Counted from the first letter of the stretch, positions 24,174 through 34,998 are shown. The stretch is DNA of 64,000 nucleotides from Sphaerisporangium rhizosphaerae (GCF_042665155.1 NZ_JBHTCG010000022.1:1-64000), one strand, 5' to 3'. Notes: a model not told the origin generated them from the letters alone. Translations and numbers: made by a program.

Positions 24174-24887
24174 TCAGGGCCCCGGGACGAGGCCGAGTGC
24201 CGACATGCGCCGGCCGTGCTCCTCGGTGAGCCGGGCGAACAACCGCCCGATCTCCACCAGGTCGGTCACCGCTTCGGCCCGTCCGCCGGCGGCCTCGGAG
24301 GAGGCGTCGTCCTGGGCCTGCGCGATGGCCGAGACCAGCAGCAGGGCCAGGTCGGGGCGCGCCGCGGCCACCCGGTGGGCCTGGCTGAGCGCCTCGCCGA
24401 CCATGCGCCGCGCCCACAGCGCGAGCCTGCCGCCCAGCTTGGGGTTGTCCGCCAGGGCCGCGCGCACCCGCTCCACCACGAACTGCGAGCGAACCTCCTC
24501 CGCCAGCGCCTCGTCGACGATCTCGCGGGTCTCCTTGTCCACGTGCCGGGCCGCCTCGCGGTAGAAGTCGGCCGCGATGCCGGTGCCGACGTACGCCTTC
24601 ACCAGCGCCTCCAGCCAGTCGCCCGGCCTGGTCTGCGCGTGCCAGTCGTCCAGCGCCGCCACGAACGGCGCCATGGCGCCCTCGGGGTCCACGCCGAGCG
24701 AGGACAGCCGATCGCGCAGGAGCCGGAAGTTGGCGTATTCGGCGGCGGCGAGATCGCTGAGCTCGGCGCGGTCGGTCAGCGTGGGGGCGAGAGTGGCGGC
24801 GTCCTCGGCGAGCCTGAGGAACGCGGTCAGCTCGGCGTAGGCGAGGACGCCGAGCAGATCGACCACACCGGCAGGGGAATCACTCAT
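24174..24887 (-). CDS. Ferritin-like-fold (MiaE-type) protein
   Basis: A 237-residue all-helical protein of the ferritin-like group common in actinobacteria next to a DEAD-box helicase. Diiron-type carboxylate and His residues are spread over the helices (LAYAELTAFLRLAE, AAAEYANFRLL, EEVRSQFVVER, EEHGRRM). MiaE-like hydroxylases share this fold, but enzymatic activity is not shown by sequence alone. The ATG at 24887 lies 6 nt after TACCCT (24894-24899) and lacks a ribosome-binding site, pointing to a leaderless transcript. Confidence 0.8.
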   Translation of the reverse strand: MSDSPAGVVDLLGVLAYAELTAFLRLAEDAATLAPTLTDRAELSDLAAAEYANFRLLRDRLSSLGVDPEGAMAPFVAALDDWHAQTRPGDWLEALVKAYVGTGIAADFYREAARHVDKETREIVDEALAEEVRSQFVVERVRAALADNPKLGGRLALWARRMVGEALSQAHRVAAARPDLALLLVSAIAQAQDDASSEAAGGRAEAVTDLVEIGRLFARLTEEHGRRMSALGLVPGP

Positions 24888-25176
24888 GGATGCAGGGTAC
24901 GAGTCCCGCCCCGGCCCGTGGGCCCCCGCCCGTGCGCCCCGGCCGCGAACCTTGTCCGCGGAGCCCGTTCTGGGGGGCAGGGGATGGCCTCGAGGCGGGA
25001 GAAACCCCTGAAGACACGGCCGTTCGCGATGTCGAACACCAAGAAATCGGCTCACTCTTGTGGTATCGAGTACACTGCTCTGTAAGAGTGCGACCGCAGT
25101 ATGTCGTCAGGGAGATCATCGCCTGATAGCCCCCACGCGCGTTACGCCGCGGGCGGTCGCCGAGACGAGATGAGGG
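24888..25176. other. 289-bp divergent 5' region of the ferritin-like and DEAD-box genes
   Basis: It holds the TACCCT box of the minus-strand gene and, on the plus strand, an inverted repeat CACTCTT (25053-25059) / AAGAGTG (25084-25090) enclosing a TACACT box. Long structured leaders are common for RNA helicase genes. No protein-coding frame is convincing here. Confidence 0.45.
24894..24899 (-). promoter_or_regulatory. TANNNT box before the ferritin-like gene
   Basis: TACCCT on the minus strand, 6 nt from the ATG; likely -10 of a leaderless message. Confidence 0.4.
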
Positions 25177-27219
<2,043 letters not shown>

Positions 27220-27256
27220 CCAGGCGGCACATGAAGTTCCGTGGCCTGAGCGGCCG

Positions 27257-27292
27257 GAACGGCGGGACGCCCTCGGGGGCGGCCCGCCGTTC
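27257..27292 (+). terminator. Terminator after the helicase gene
   Basis: Stem GAACGGCGGG / CCCGCCGTTC (27257-27266 / 27283-27292) with an inner CGCC/GGCG pair. Confidence 0.7.
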
Positions 27293-27404
27293 GAGCGGCG
27301 CGCGCTCATCGCGGTGAACCGCCATCTGATCGGGTGAGAGAGTGGAAAGTCAACCAGCAAACCGGCATAGGGCGTTTGACGGTGTCGCGCTGATGGACCG
27401 TCAG

Positions 27405-27410
27405 TATTGT
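27405..27410 (+). promoter_or_regulatory. TANNNT box before the 27419 hydrolase
   Basis: TATTGT lies 8 nt before the GTG start; there is no ribosome-binding site between them, so the message is probably leaderless. Confidence 0.4.
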
Positions 27411-27418
27411 GGGGCCGC

Positions 27419-28294
27419 GTGAGCACGCCGCGATTCCTGACCCTGCCTCCCGGTGTCCGCGCGCAGCGGATCACGACTCCCGTGGGCACGTTCGCGGCCC
27501 TGGAGGCGCTGCCCGTCAGCGGCGTCCCCGAGCGCTGGCCCGCTCTGCTGGTGCCCGGGTACACCGGCAGCAAGGAAGACTTCATCGCGATCTTCCAGAC
27601 GCTCGCCCAGGCCGGGCGCCGCGTCGTGGCGATCGACATGCGCGGGCAGTACGAGACCGAGGGGCCCGACGATCCGGCCGCCTACACCTGTGAGGCCCTC
27701 GGCGAGGACATCGACCACGTCGCCGCGGCCGTCGGCGACGGCGAGCCCGTCCACCTGCTCGGGCACTCCTTCGGCGGCCTGGTCACCCGCGAGGCCGTCA
27801 TCGGCGGAGCCACGAAGCTCGCCTCGTACACGCTCATGAGCTCGGGCCCGTCCGGCATCACCGGGCCCAGAGAACAGGCGTGCCGCCTCATGCTCCGCGA
27901 GCTGCCCGAGGTCGGCCTCGCGCACCTGTGGACGCACCGCCTCGAACCCGAGGCCATCGTCGCCGGCCTGCCCGACGACATTCTCGCCTTCCTGCGCAGG
28001 AGGCTGTTCTCCAACTCGCTGACCGGGTTGGTCGCGATGGCCCGGCAGGTGCTCGACACCGCCGACCGGCTGGAGGACCTCCGTGAGGTCGGCCTGGCCA
28101 CGCTGGTGCTCTACGGCGAGCACGACGACGGCTGGTCCCCCTCGATCCAGTCGGAGATGGCCAAGCGGCTCGACGCCGAATGCGTCGTGGTCCCCGGCGC
28201 CCTGCACTCCCCCGCCGTGGAGGCACCCGAGACCACCGCTCACGCCCTGACCCGCTTCTGGAACCACGCCGAACAACATCTCCCCCACACCTGA
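27419..28294 (+). CDS. Alpha/beta-hydrolase
   Basis: A 291-residue hydrolase with an oxyanion-type GYTGSKEDF segment, nucleophile elbow GHSFGG, acid in YGEHDDGWSP and His in GALHSP. This is the standard triad order. Substrate is unknown. The GTG at 27419 was chosen because it sits 8 nt downstream of TATTGT, four codons inside the longest frame. It converges on the nuclease gene with a 41-bp gap. Confidence 0.85.
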   Translation: MSTPRFLTLPPGVRAQRITTPVGTFAALEALPVSGVPERWPALLVPGYTGSKEDFIAIFQTLAQAGRRVVAIDMRGQYETEGPDDPAAYTCEALGEDIDHVAAAVGDGEPVHLLGHSFGGLVTREAVIGGATKLASYTLMSSGPSGITGPREQACRLMLRELPEVGLAHLWTHRLEPEAIVAGLPDDILAFLRRRLFSNSLTGLVAMARQVLDTADRLEDLREVGLATLVLYGEHDDGWSPSIQSEMAKRLDAECVVVPGALHSPAVEAPETTAHALTRFWNHAEQHLPHT

Positions 28295-28335
28295 CCTGCG
28301 GCGCCACCGGCCGCCGGCCATGCCGGGGGGCGGGG

Positions 28336-29256
28336 TCAGCCGGATTCGGCGGCCAGGCCGTCCCAGGGCTGGTGCGGGGAGCCGGCCGCCTGACCTTCGG
28401 GGCAGTGGCGCCGGTAGTCGCACCACGAGCAGACCGGGCCGGGACGCGGCGGGAAGCCGGCGTCGATCTGCGGCGGCACGGTGACGGGCCCGCCGGCCGG
28501 GACGGCCCTCGGCGCGCCGGCCGAACCCGCACCGGCCGTCCTCGCACCGGCGGACCATTCGCGGTAGCGCTCGTCGGCCTCGGAGGCCTCCGTGGCGATG
28601 TCCTCGGCGCGGCTCAGGTGCCGGCCGAGCGACTCGCCGGTGTGCTCCCACGCGAGGACCTCGCCGGTCGGCACGTGGTGCAGCTCGACCTTGTGGCACG
28701 GGCGGTGCAGGACGCGCGAGGACGCAACGGCGTAGATGGCCAGCGCGAGCGACGAGCGCGCGTCGTCCTCGGTCAGCGGGCGCCGGCCGGTCTTGTAGTC
28801 GACGATGACCAGCTCGTCGCCGCGCCGGTCGATGCGGTCGACCCGCCCGGACACCGCGATCACCGCCGTGCGCGTGGCCACGGTCCGCTCGACGCCGACC
28901 GGCTCGTCCGCCGGATCGAGCGTGCTGGTGTAGCCCGACACCATGGCCCTGGCGCGGTCGCGCCACAGCGTGGACTGCTCCTGGTCGCGAAAACCCTCGG
29001 TGATCCAGCCCTTGGTGAGCAGGATCCCCGCCATGGCGGGGGTCCTGCGCTCGTACGGCTCGCGCCACCAGCCGGCCAGGGCGTTGTGGACCGAGGCGCC
29101 GACGCTGTTGTGCGCCCATGGCGGCCCCTTCGGCGGGGCCGGCCGGTCGAGGTAGGTGAAGCGGTAGCGACGGGGGCAGTCGAGCCAGGTGTTCAGCCTC
29201 GACGGCGTGCAGGAGTACAGCCGTCGCGGCATGCCTTCCAGGCCGAGTTGCTGCAC
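28336..29256 (-). CDS. RecB/Cas4-like PD-(D/E)XK nuclease with Fe-S-type cysteines
   Basis: A 306-residue exonuclease-family protein resembling RecB/AddB C-terminal and Cas4 nucleases. N-terminal Y.CTPSRLNTWLDCPRRY carries the first Cys. The catalytic Asp and DYK signature is in SGRVDRID and IVDYKTGR, and the C-terminal CSWCDYRRHC supplies three more cysteines, the usual set for a 4Fe-4S cluster. It probably acts in DNA recombination or repair. The GTG start lies 1 bp after the stop of the upstream MBL-fold gene, so the two are likely one operon. No CRISPR array is present. Confidence 0.88.
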   Translation of the reverse strand: MQQLGLEGMPRRLYSCTPSRLNTWLDCPRRYRFTYLDRPAPPKGPPWAHNSVGASVHNALAGWWREPYERRTPAMAGILLTKGWITEGFRDQEQSTLWRDRARAMVSGYTSTLDPADEPVGVERTVATRTAVIAVSGRVDRIDRRGDELVIVDYKTGRRPLTEDDARSSLALAIYAVASSRVLHRPCHKVELHHVPTGEVLAWEHTGESLGRHLSRAEDIATEASEADERYREWSAGARTAGAGSAGAPRAVPAGGPVTVPPQIDAGFPPRPGPVCSWCDYRRHCPEGQAAGSPHQPWDGLAAESG

Positions 29257-29257
29257 G

Positions 29258-29986
29258 TCACTCGTCGAAGCTCAGCTTGATCCCCGACACGCGCGTGCCG
29301 TCGGCCAGCGGCCCCTCGGCCACGGCCTCGTCATCGTCGTCGGCCGCTCCCGTGCGGGTGAGCGACCCGGCCAGCCAGTCGTCGAAGTGCGGCTCCTGCT
29401 CGCCGATGGTGGTCTCTTCGCCGTGCGCGGGCAGCACCCGCGTGTCCGGCGGCAGCGTGAACAGCCGCTCGCCGATGGCGGTGAGCTGGTCGGCCAGGGC
29501 GGGATACTCCCCGCCCAGCTTGCCGGGGCCGTCGGCCAGCAGGGTCTTGCCGGTGAAGACCACCCCGAGCGCCTCGACGTACAGCGAGACGCCGCCCTGC
29601 GTGACGCCGGGCGTGGCCATGACCTCCAGCTCGACATCGGCGACGCCGAAGATGCCCTCGTCCTCCATGTCGATGTCGGGGTAGGTCTCCGCCCAGGTCT
29701 CACGCCAGAGCTGGCGGTCCTTGCGGTTGAGCGCCACGACCGCCTCGTCGCGCGCCGCCACCTCGATGGCCCCGCCCACGTGGTCGGGCAGGCCGTGGGT
29801 GCAGACGACGGCGAGGATCTCGCGGTCGCCCACGTTGGAGAGGATCGTCTCCGCGTCGCGCGCGGGGTCGATGACGATGACTTCCTCGTCGTCACCCACG
29901 ATCCAGGTGTTGTTCTCGACCTTGTGCTCGGCGCCGTCGATCGTCACGACGCCTTCGGTCACCACTCGCTCGATACGCGCTGTCAC
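29258..29986 (-). CDS. Metallo-beta-lactamase-fold protein with degenerate metal site
   Basis: A 242-residue protein with the overall layout of glyoxalase-II-type MBL-fold hydrolases. The H-x-H-x-D-H motif reads T-H-G-L-P-D-H (second His to Leu). The third ligand position reads TPGVTQG instead of TPGHAPG, and the bridging-Asp position reads TGKTLL instead of TGDTLF. The last His (PAHGEET) is kept. Hydrolase activity is therefore doubtful and the protein may be a pseudoenzyme. The GTG at 29984-29986 lies 7 nt after TAAGGT (29994-29999); a longer start at 30007 is possible. Operon with the RecB-like nuclease. Confidence 0.82.
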   Translation of the reverse strand: MTARIERVVTEGVVTIDGAEHKVENNTWIVGDDEEVIVIDPARDAETILSNVGDREILAVVCTHGLPDHVGGAIEVAARDEAVVALNRKDRQLWRETWAETYPDIDMEDEGIFGVADVELEVMATPGVTQGGVSLYVEALGVVFTGKTLLADGPGKLGGEYPALADQLTAIGERLFTLPPDTRVLPAHGEETTIGEQEPHFDDWLAGSLTRTGAADDDDEAVAEGPLADGTRVSGIKLSFDE

Positions 29987-29993
29987 GGCCACG

Positions 29994-29999
29994 ACCTTA
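29994..29999 (-). promoter_or_regulatory. TANNNT box before the MBL-fold gene
   Basis: TAAGGT on the minus strand, 7 nt from the GTG at 29986. Confidence 0.35.
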
Positions 30000-30107
30000 C
30001 CGAACACTCGTGCCCGTCTCGATATTTACCGGGGACGCATTGTCGCCGATCGGCTCCGGCGCGCCCGTCCCCCCGCCGGGGACGGCCGTGGAGCCTCGCG
30101 GAGGGGG

Positions 30108-30743
30108 TCACGGCTCCTCGCCCAGCCGGGGCGAGAAGGCCCCGTAGGGCAGGTCGAGTTCCTGGTCGTGCTCGCGGAGGTCACGCAGCGAGAGCTGGGC
30201 CAGGGCGACCAGGCACCCCGCCTCGGCCGGCCAGCCGATCACCCACAGCCAGTCGCCCATCGCCTCGCCGACATAGACGGCGCGGTCGGGCCGCCCCTCG
30301 ACCCACCACAGCGCCGTGGGGTGCCCGTGCGCCTCGACCTTGGCGTTGGGCGGCCCCGCGTCGAAGCCGGGACCCGGGTCGGGGCCGTCCAGGCCGGCGA
30401 AGGCGGCGCCGAGTCCCATGCCGGGCTCCTCCGCGACGATGATCAGGTCGGCGGGCCCGTGGGTGACCGAGGGACCCGAGCAGACCACCACGCCCGCGCG
30501 GGCGCCCGTGCGCTCGTCGCCGGCGTCGCCGAAGCCGGTCACCAGCCAGTTCGGCGGCAGCGGCCACGGCAGCCAGAAGGGGACCGCGGATTCCTTGCGG
30601 ATCGCCTCCAGCGCCTCACTGGAGGGACGCCGGGTGTGGAAGGGCAGTACGGCGCCGTGCACGCCGCAACGCCAAGCGCTTGACCATGCGCTTGGCGGCC
30701 GTAGCGTGCCGAAACACCGAGGGCAGGTGGGCGCGGCTCTCAC
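30108..30743 (-). CDS. DUF6758-type actinobacterial protein
   Basis: A soluble protein of about 211 residues with an N-terminal zinc-ribbon-like segment (TCPRC ... WRCGVHG). A conserved body follows with FWLPWPLPPNWLVTGFGDAGD, GLGAAFAGLDGPDPGP and the Trp-rich GDWLWVIGWPAEAG. This matches a family found next to Nudix and MBL-fold genes in many actinomycetes; the function is unknown. GTG 30741-30743 gives the usual MR..PTCPRC start; longer starts at ATG 30788 or at 30815 are open. Divergent from the Nudix gene. Confidence 0.75.
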   Translation of the reverse strand: MRAAPTCPRCFGTLRPPSAWSSAWRCGVHGAVLPFHTRRPSSEALEAIRKESAVPFWLPWPLPPNWLVTGFGDAGDERTGARAGVVVCSGPSVTHGPADLIIVAEEPGMGLGAAFAGLDGPDPGPGFDAGPPNAKVEAHGHPTALWWVEGRPDRAVYVGEAMGDWLWVIGWPAEAGCLVALAQLSLRDLREHDQELDLPYGAFSPRLGEEP

Positions 30744-30803
30744 AGTTACCCACGGTGCTTCCGCCGGCGCGGGTAAGTCAAGGGCCATCCCGTTATCGCG
30801 GCG

Positions 30804-30809
30804 TAATCT
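30804..30809 (+). promoter_or_regulatory. TANNNT box before the Nudix gene
   Basis: TAATCT lies 6 nt before the ATG at 30816, the expected geometry of a leaderless transcript. Confidence 0.45.
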
Positions 30810-30815
30810 TGGCAC

Positions 30816-31223
30816 ATGCGGGAGAGGTGCGTTGGCGGAGTCGTGCTCGACGGCGCGGGCCGGTTGCTTCTCGTCCGGCGCGGGCGGCCGCCGGGCAAGG
30901 GGCTGTGGTCACTGCCCGGCGGCCGGGTGGAGTCGGGCGAGTCGGACGAATCGGCGCTGCGGCGCGAGCTGCTGGAGGAGACGGGGCTCACGGTGTCGGT
31001 CGGCGGGCTCGCGGGCACCGTGGAGCGCCCGGGTCCCGGCGGGGTGGTGTACGAGATCCACGACTACTTCGCCACCGCCGGGGCGGGGACGCCGCACGCG
31101 GGCGACGACGCCGCCGCGGTGGGCTGGTTCGCCCCGGACGAGCTCGCCGGTCTCCCTCTCACCTCGGGCCTCCTCGAGGTCCTGACCACCTGGCGCGTCC
31201 TCCCCGCCGCATCCGGCGCGTGA
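30816..31223 (+). CDS. Nudix hydrolase (MutT-like)
   Basis: A 135-residue hydrolase of nucleoside-diphosphate-linked substrates. The Nudix box is complete: GGRVESGESDESALRRELLEETGL fits G-x5-E-x7-REUxEExGU at about residues 35-58. It is close to MutT/ADP-ribose pyrophosphatase-like members, but the substrate cannot be told. The ATG follows TAATCT by 6 nt and lacks a ribosome-binding site. Confidence 0.92.
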   Translation: MRERCVGGVVLDGAGRLLLVRRGRPPGKGLWSLPGGRVESGESDESALRRELLEETGLTVSVGGLAGTVERPGPGGVVYEIHDYFATAGAGTPHAGDDAAAVGWFAPDELAGLPLTSGLLEVLTTWRVLPAASGA

Positions 31224-31228
31224 GCCGG

Positions 31229-31355
31229 GGTCCCGGGGCGGGCGGGCCACGGTCCTCGGCGGACGCGCCACCTCCCCGGGCGGACAGGACACGGTCCCGG
31301 GCGTGCGGGCCACGGTCCCGGGCGTGCGGGCCATGGTCCCGGGCGGGCCGGACGG
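31229..31355. repeat. 21-bp tandem repeat, about six copies
   Basis: Units of the form GGTCCCGGGCGTGCGGGCCAC run from 31229 (a 22-bp first copy) through 31251, 31272, 31293, 31314 and 31335. The 31293 and 31314 copies differ by one base. The array fills the gap between the convergent Nudix and propeller-protein genes. Confidence 0.8.
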
Positions 31356-31359
31356 GAGG

Positions 31360-34300
31360 TCAGCGGCTGAAGGAGGTGCGCCACAAGGTGAGGTGGTCGG
31401 AGGTGTAGGTCGTCGAGCGGCCGACGGCCACGACGCGGTCGCCGTCGACGGCGATGGCGCCGAGCCACTGGGCGCCGTCCCCGGTCATGCCGTCGCCGGT
31501 CAGCGTGTGCCGCTGCCAGTCTGTGCCGTCCTGCGACGTCCAGACCGCGCTGTCCTCGGTGGCCGGCGGCCCGTAGGAGCCGACGGCCACCAGCCCGTCA
31601 CCGGATGCCGCGACATCGAGCACGGTCGCCGTCGCGTCGGCAGGCAGCCAGGAGTACGACCAGGTCACACCGTCGTCGGTCGAGACGGCCGCGAACGGCC
31701 GCTCCACACCCTTGTCGTCGGTCGCGCCGCCCACCGCCACGATGCGCTGATCGTGCACCACGACCCTGCGCAGGCTCGCCGAGCGGGCCCCCTCGGGGAT
31801 CACCCGCTTGCGCGCCGTCCAGTTCAGCCCGTCACGCGACGACCAGACCACCCCGGACGTGCGGCCCGCCGCGCCCGACCCGCCGACCGCGAGGTAGCCG
31901 TCTCCCGTGGCGACGATGTCCTCGACACGCACGTCGGCGCCGCCCGCCGGGAGGCTCTGCGGCGCGGCCCGCGAGAAGCGCTTGAGATCGGGCGAGAACC
32001 ACAGGGCGGCCACCACGCCGCCGGGACCGCTGTCGTCACCGGCCAGGACGTAGCCCTTCCGCCCGGCCGCGACCACGCGCGGGACCACGGCGTACCGCCC
32101 GGAGGCCCCGAGCGCGGGCGACTCGGGGCCCGCGCGCCAGGTTCTGCCGTCGCCGGAGGTGGCGAGCAGCGGACGGACGAACGCCGAGTCGGCGGTCGTG
32201 CTGCCCACCGCGAGCCAGCCGTGGGGGCCGTGGACGACGTCGTTGAACGCCTGCCGGCCCGCCCCTCCCAGTGCGGGCGAGGCGACCGGCTTCCAGCTCT
32301 GCCCGGTCGCGCTGGTCCAGATGCCGGCGTCCCCCTTGACCGAGCCGACCGCGACGAACGACTCCCCGGCGGTGACCAGCGCGGTGGTCTCGCGAGCCGA
32401 GCGGGTGAGCCCGCTGATCTGCGCGAGCGGCACCGGGGCGGCCGGCTCGCCCTTGCCGGCCATCATCAGCACCGGCAGGTTGTCCAGGCCACCGGACCGC
32501 TGGTCGCCGGCCGCCACCAGCGTGCCCGCGTCGGTGATCGCCAGGCCCCGCAGGGTGCCGGGGATCTGGCCGAGATCGGTGCTCTCGGTCCAGCTCTCGC
32601 CGTCGGTGCTGGTGAACACGGCGTACCTCTCCCAGCCCGACTCGGCGACCGCCGCGACGCCCGCCGCGGAGGAGGCCAGGCCGCGCACGCCGGTCGCCTC
32701 GCGCCCGAGCCCGCCGATCACCCCGCACTGGCGCCACTCGTCCCCGAGCTCGGAACAGTAGACCCGCACCTCGCCCGCGCCGGACTTCTGCAGGGTCGGG
32801 ACCAGCAGGAACCCCTTGCCGGTCACCGCGAGCGCGCCGGGCTCCGGGCGGACGCCGGGCAGCGCGGCGGCGGTGCGCAGCCAGGTCCTGCCGCCGTCGG
32901 GGGAGCGCAGGATGACCGAGGTCGTGTCGCCCTTGCCCGGGTCGGCGAGCGCCACGACGGCGTCCCCCCTGGCCACGACGGCGCGGATGGCGCGCACCTT
33001 GTCGGTGGCGCCGATCTCGCCGGTGTCGACGCGGCTCCAGGCGAGCCCGTCCGGCGAGACCCAGGCCACCGGGCCGCTGCCGCCGTCCGTCAAGGTCGTG
33101 GAGCCGACGGCCACGAAGCCGCCGGCGGTGCGCGCCAGGTCGGTGATCCGGTCGCCGCTCCAGAAGGCCGACAGCCGGGAGGGGTCGACGGCCGTCCACG
33201 AACGCCCGTCGGTGCTGGTCCACATGCCCCTGACCCCGGCCGCGCCGGGCACCTCGGTGCCCGCGGCGAGCCAACGGCCCTCTCCGCCGGTGACCAGGCC
33301 GGCCGACCCGGCGGGCTGGTAGCCGGTGGCGCCGCTCACCCGGCCGAGCTGCCAGGTCCTGCCGCGGTCGGAGGAGACCAGGAACAGCGGCCTCGGCACC
33401 GGGCTGGTGGTGTCGCTGCCGACCGCGACGACGGTCGAGCCGACGGAGGTGACGGCGTTGAGCACCTGGCTGGAGCCGTTGCCGCTGACGCCCGGCGGGG
33501 CCACGAACGCCTGGTCGCCCGAGCCGCCGTCGCCCGCGGCCAGCCGCAGCCCTGAACTGGCCGGGGAGTTCACCCAGTTGACGATCACCAGTCCGAGGCC
33601 GGCCGCCGCGAGCAGCACGACGACCACGAAGATCGGGGTCAGCAGGCCGCGTCCCCGGCCACGCCACCGGGGGCGGCGGGTCGGGCGCGGAGTCCGGGGG
33701 GCGGGCTGGTCGCGGTGGTGGCGGCCGCGCCCGCCGCGCGGCCGGGGCGGGCCGGAGGCGACCAGGACGTCGGGCGGCACCGTCCGTCCCTCGGGAGGCC
33801 GGCCGATGCGCTCCTCGGGCTGCGCGCCGAACGCCGGGACGTCGTGAGCCCCGTGGCCGGCCGGGTAGGGGTCACCCGCCGTGGCGGCCTCATCGGAGAG
33901 ATCGCCGGAAGCGTGGGAGTCGTCGTAGGCCGCGTACGGATCCCCCTGCGCGGACAACCCGCCGGTCGCGTACCGATCCCTCCCGGACGCGTCGCCGGTC
34001 GCGTACGGATCCCGCGGGAACGGGTCACCGGGCGCGTACGGGTCGCTCTCGGACGCGTCGCCGACCGCGTACGGGTCGTGCGGGAACGGGTCACCGGGCG
34101 CGTACGGGTCGCTCTGCTGGGGCGCGCCTGGGGACGAGGCGCCGTGGGAGCGCGATCGGCGCGGGGCGCGGGGCTCGTCCTCGGGTTCGGCCGGGATGCT
34201 GGGCTCGACCCGGATCTCCGGCAGGTCCCGCGAGATCCCCTGCGCCGGCGGCCCGCCGGACGGTGTGCGCGGGGGCCCGGAGGCGACCAGCTTGTCCGGC

Positions 34301-34941
34301 CGGTCGACGATGCGGCGCGGCGGCCAGGCCGGCTCGTCCTGCGCCCGCGCCACCTCGTGCTCGTACTCCGCCGGAGCACCGTAGTCGGGCTCCGGCGGAG
34401 TGCCGTAGTCGGACTCGGCCGGAGCGCCGTAGTCGGAGCGGGCGCGATGGTCGCGCTGGGCGCCGTACCCGGGTTCGGCGCTGTACTCGGGATGGGCGTC
34501 GTAGTCGTACTGGGGGGTGTGCTCGGACGGGACGCCGCGCGGGGAGGGGGCCTCGGGGGCCCAGGCGGAGGAGGTCTCCACCGGCGGCTCCGGCGACGCC
34601 CGGCCGGCGCTGTGGCGCGGCTCGGCGGCTCCGCCCCCGTACGGCCGCGCGTAGGGATGGCGGCCCGCCGAGGACGGCCTGGACGCCTCGGCGCGCTCGT
34701 CGTCATCCTCCGCCGGGGGCCGCTCGTCCGGGGTCGGCGCGCCGAAGGGCGGAAGGGCCCATGGGGAGTCCAGGGGCAGGCCGCGCGAAGGCGAGTCGGA
34801 CGGCCCCGGCGGGGAGTGGTGCAGAACGTGGGGAGAAGTCCGGGCCTGGCGGGGCCTGGAAGGGTGTGGCGTGACGTCGCGGTCGGCGTCGTCGTCCGCC
34901 GGCCGCCATGACGAGCGCGGGTCGTGGGGGCCCGAGACCAC
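31360..34941 (-). CDS. Large membrane-anchored protein: disordered cytoplasmic half, extracellular Asp-box beta-propeller
   Basis: A 1193-residue protein not recognised as a named family. Residues 1 to ~430 are disordered, rich in Pro/Asp/Tyr/Ser. They include tandem DYGxPxE units and a ~22-residue repeat of the DPYAPGDPFPxDPYAxGDASxx type, and end in a strongly basic stretch. One transmembrane helix follows (about 433-456). The remaining ~740 residues contain about eleven S-x-D-G-x-x-W Asp-box motifs with AVGS strands, typical of sialidase/BNR-like propellers, but no catalytic residues are evident. GTG 34939-34941 has AGGAGG 8 nt upstream. Likely an envelope sensor or scaffold. Confidence 0.75.
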   Translation of the reverse strand: MVSGPHDPRSSWRPADDDADRDVTPHPSRPRQARTSPHVLHHSPPGPSDSPSRGLPLDSPWALPPFGAPTPDERPPAEDDDERAEASRPSSAGRHPYARPYGGGAAEPRHSAGRASPEPPVETSSAWAPEAPSPRGVPSEHTPQYDYDAHPEYSAEPGYGAQRDHRARSDYGAPAESDYGTPPEPDYGAPAEYEHEVARAQDEPAWPPRRIVDRPDKLVASGPPRTPSGGPPAQGISRDLPEIRVEPSIPAEPEDEPRAPRRSRSHGASSPGAPQQSDPYAPGDPFPHDPYAVGDASESDPYAPGDPFPRDPYATGDASGRDRYATGGLSAQGDPYAAYDDSHASGDLSDEAATAGDPYPAGHGAHDVPAFGAQPEERIGRPPEGRTVPPDVLVASGPPRPRGGRGRHHRDQPAPRTPRPTRRPRWRGRGRGLLTPIFVVVVLLAAAGLGLVIVNWVNSPASSGLRLAAGDGGSGDQAFVAPPGVSGNGSSQVLNAVTSVGSTVVAVGSDTTSPVPRPLFLVSSDRGRTWQLGRVSGATGYQPAGSAGLVTGGEGRWLAAGTEVPGAAGVRGMWTSTDGRSWTAVDPSRLSAFWSGDRITDLARTAGGFVAVGSTTLTDGGSGPVAWVSPDGLAWSRVDTGEIGATDKVRAIRAVVARGDAVVALADPGKGDTTSVILRSPDGGRTWLRTAAALPGVRPEPGALAVTGKGFLLVPTLQKSGAGEVRVYCSELGDEWRQCGVIGGLGREATGVRGLASSAAGVAAVAESGWERYAVFTSTDGESWTESTDLGQIPGTLRGLAITDAGTLVAAGDQRSGGLDNLPVLMMAGKGEPAAPVPLAQISGLTRSARETTALVTAGESFVAVGSVKGDAGIWTSATGQSWKPVASPALGGAGRQAFNDVVHGPHGWLAVGSTTADSAFVRPLLATSGDGRTWRAGPESPALGASGRYAVVPRVVAAGRKGYVLAGDDSGPGGVVAALWFSPDLKRFSRAAPQSLPAGGADVRVEDIVATGDGYLAVGGSGAAGRTSGVVWSSRDGLNWTARKRVIPEGARSASLRRVVVHDQRIVAVGGATDDKGVERPFAAVSTDDGVTWSYSWLPADATATVLDVAASGDGLVAVGSYGPPATEDSAVWTSQDGTDWQRHTLTGDGMTGDGAQWLGAIAVDGDRVVAVGRSTTYTSDHLTLWRTSFSR

Positions 34942-34962
34942 GCTCAGCACCTCCTCGTCGGC

Positions 34963-34998
34963 AGGCTACCCCGGCGTTCGGTCCGCATATTGGGACCG
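34963..34998 (-). promoter_or_regulatory. Promoter/operator of the propeller-protein gene
   Basis: A minus-strand -10-like TAGCCT (34963-34968) is preceded by the inverted repeat CGGTCC-N8-GGACCG (34979-34998), whose arms flank the expected -35 position. Confidence 0.4.

Noticed and set aside
28336..29256. CRISPR-associated Cas4
   Set aside because: The nuclease has Cas4-like Cys and PD-(D/E)XK motifs, but there is no repeat array or other cas gene; it is a general RecB-family protein.
31303..33555. 750-codon plus-strand frame
   Set aside because: Antisense to the Asp-box propeller gene; no domain and no start signals.
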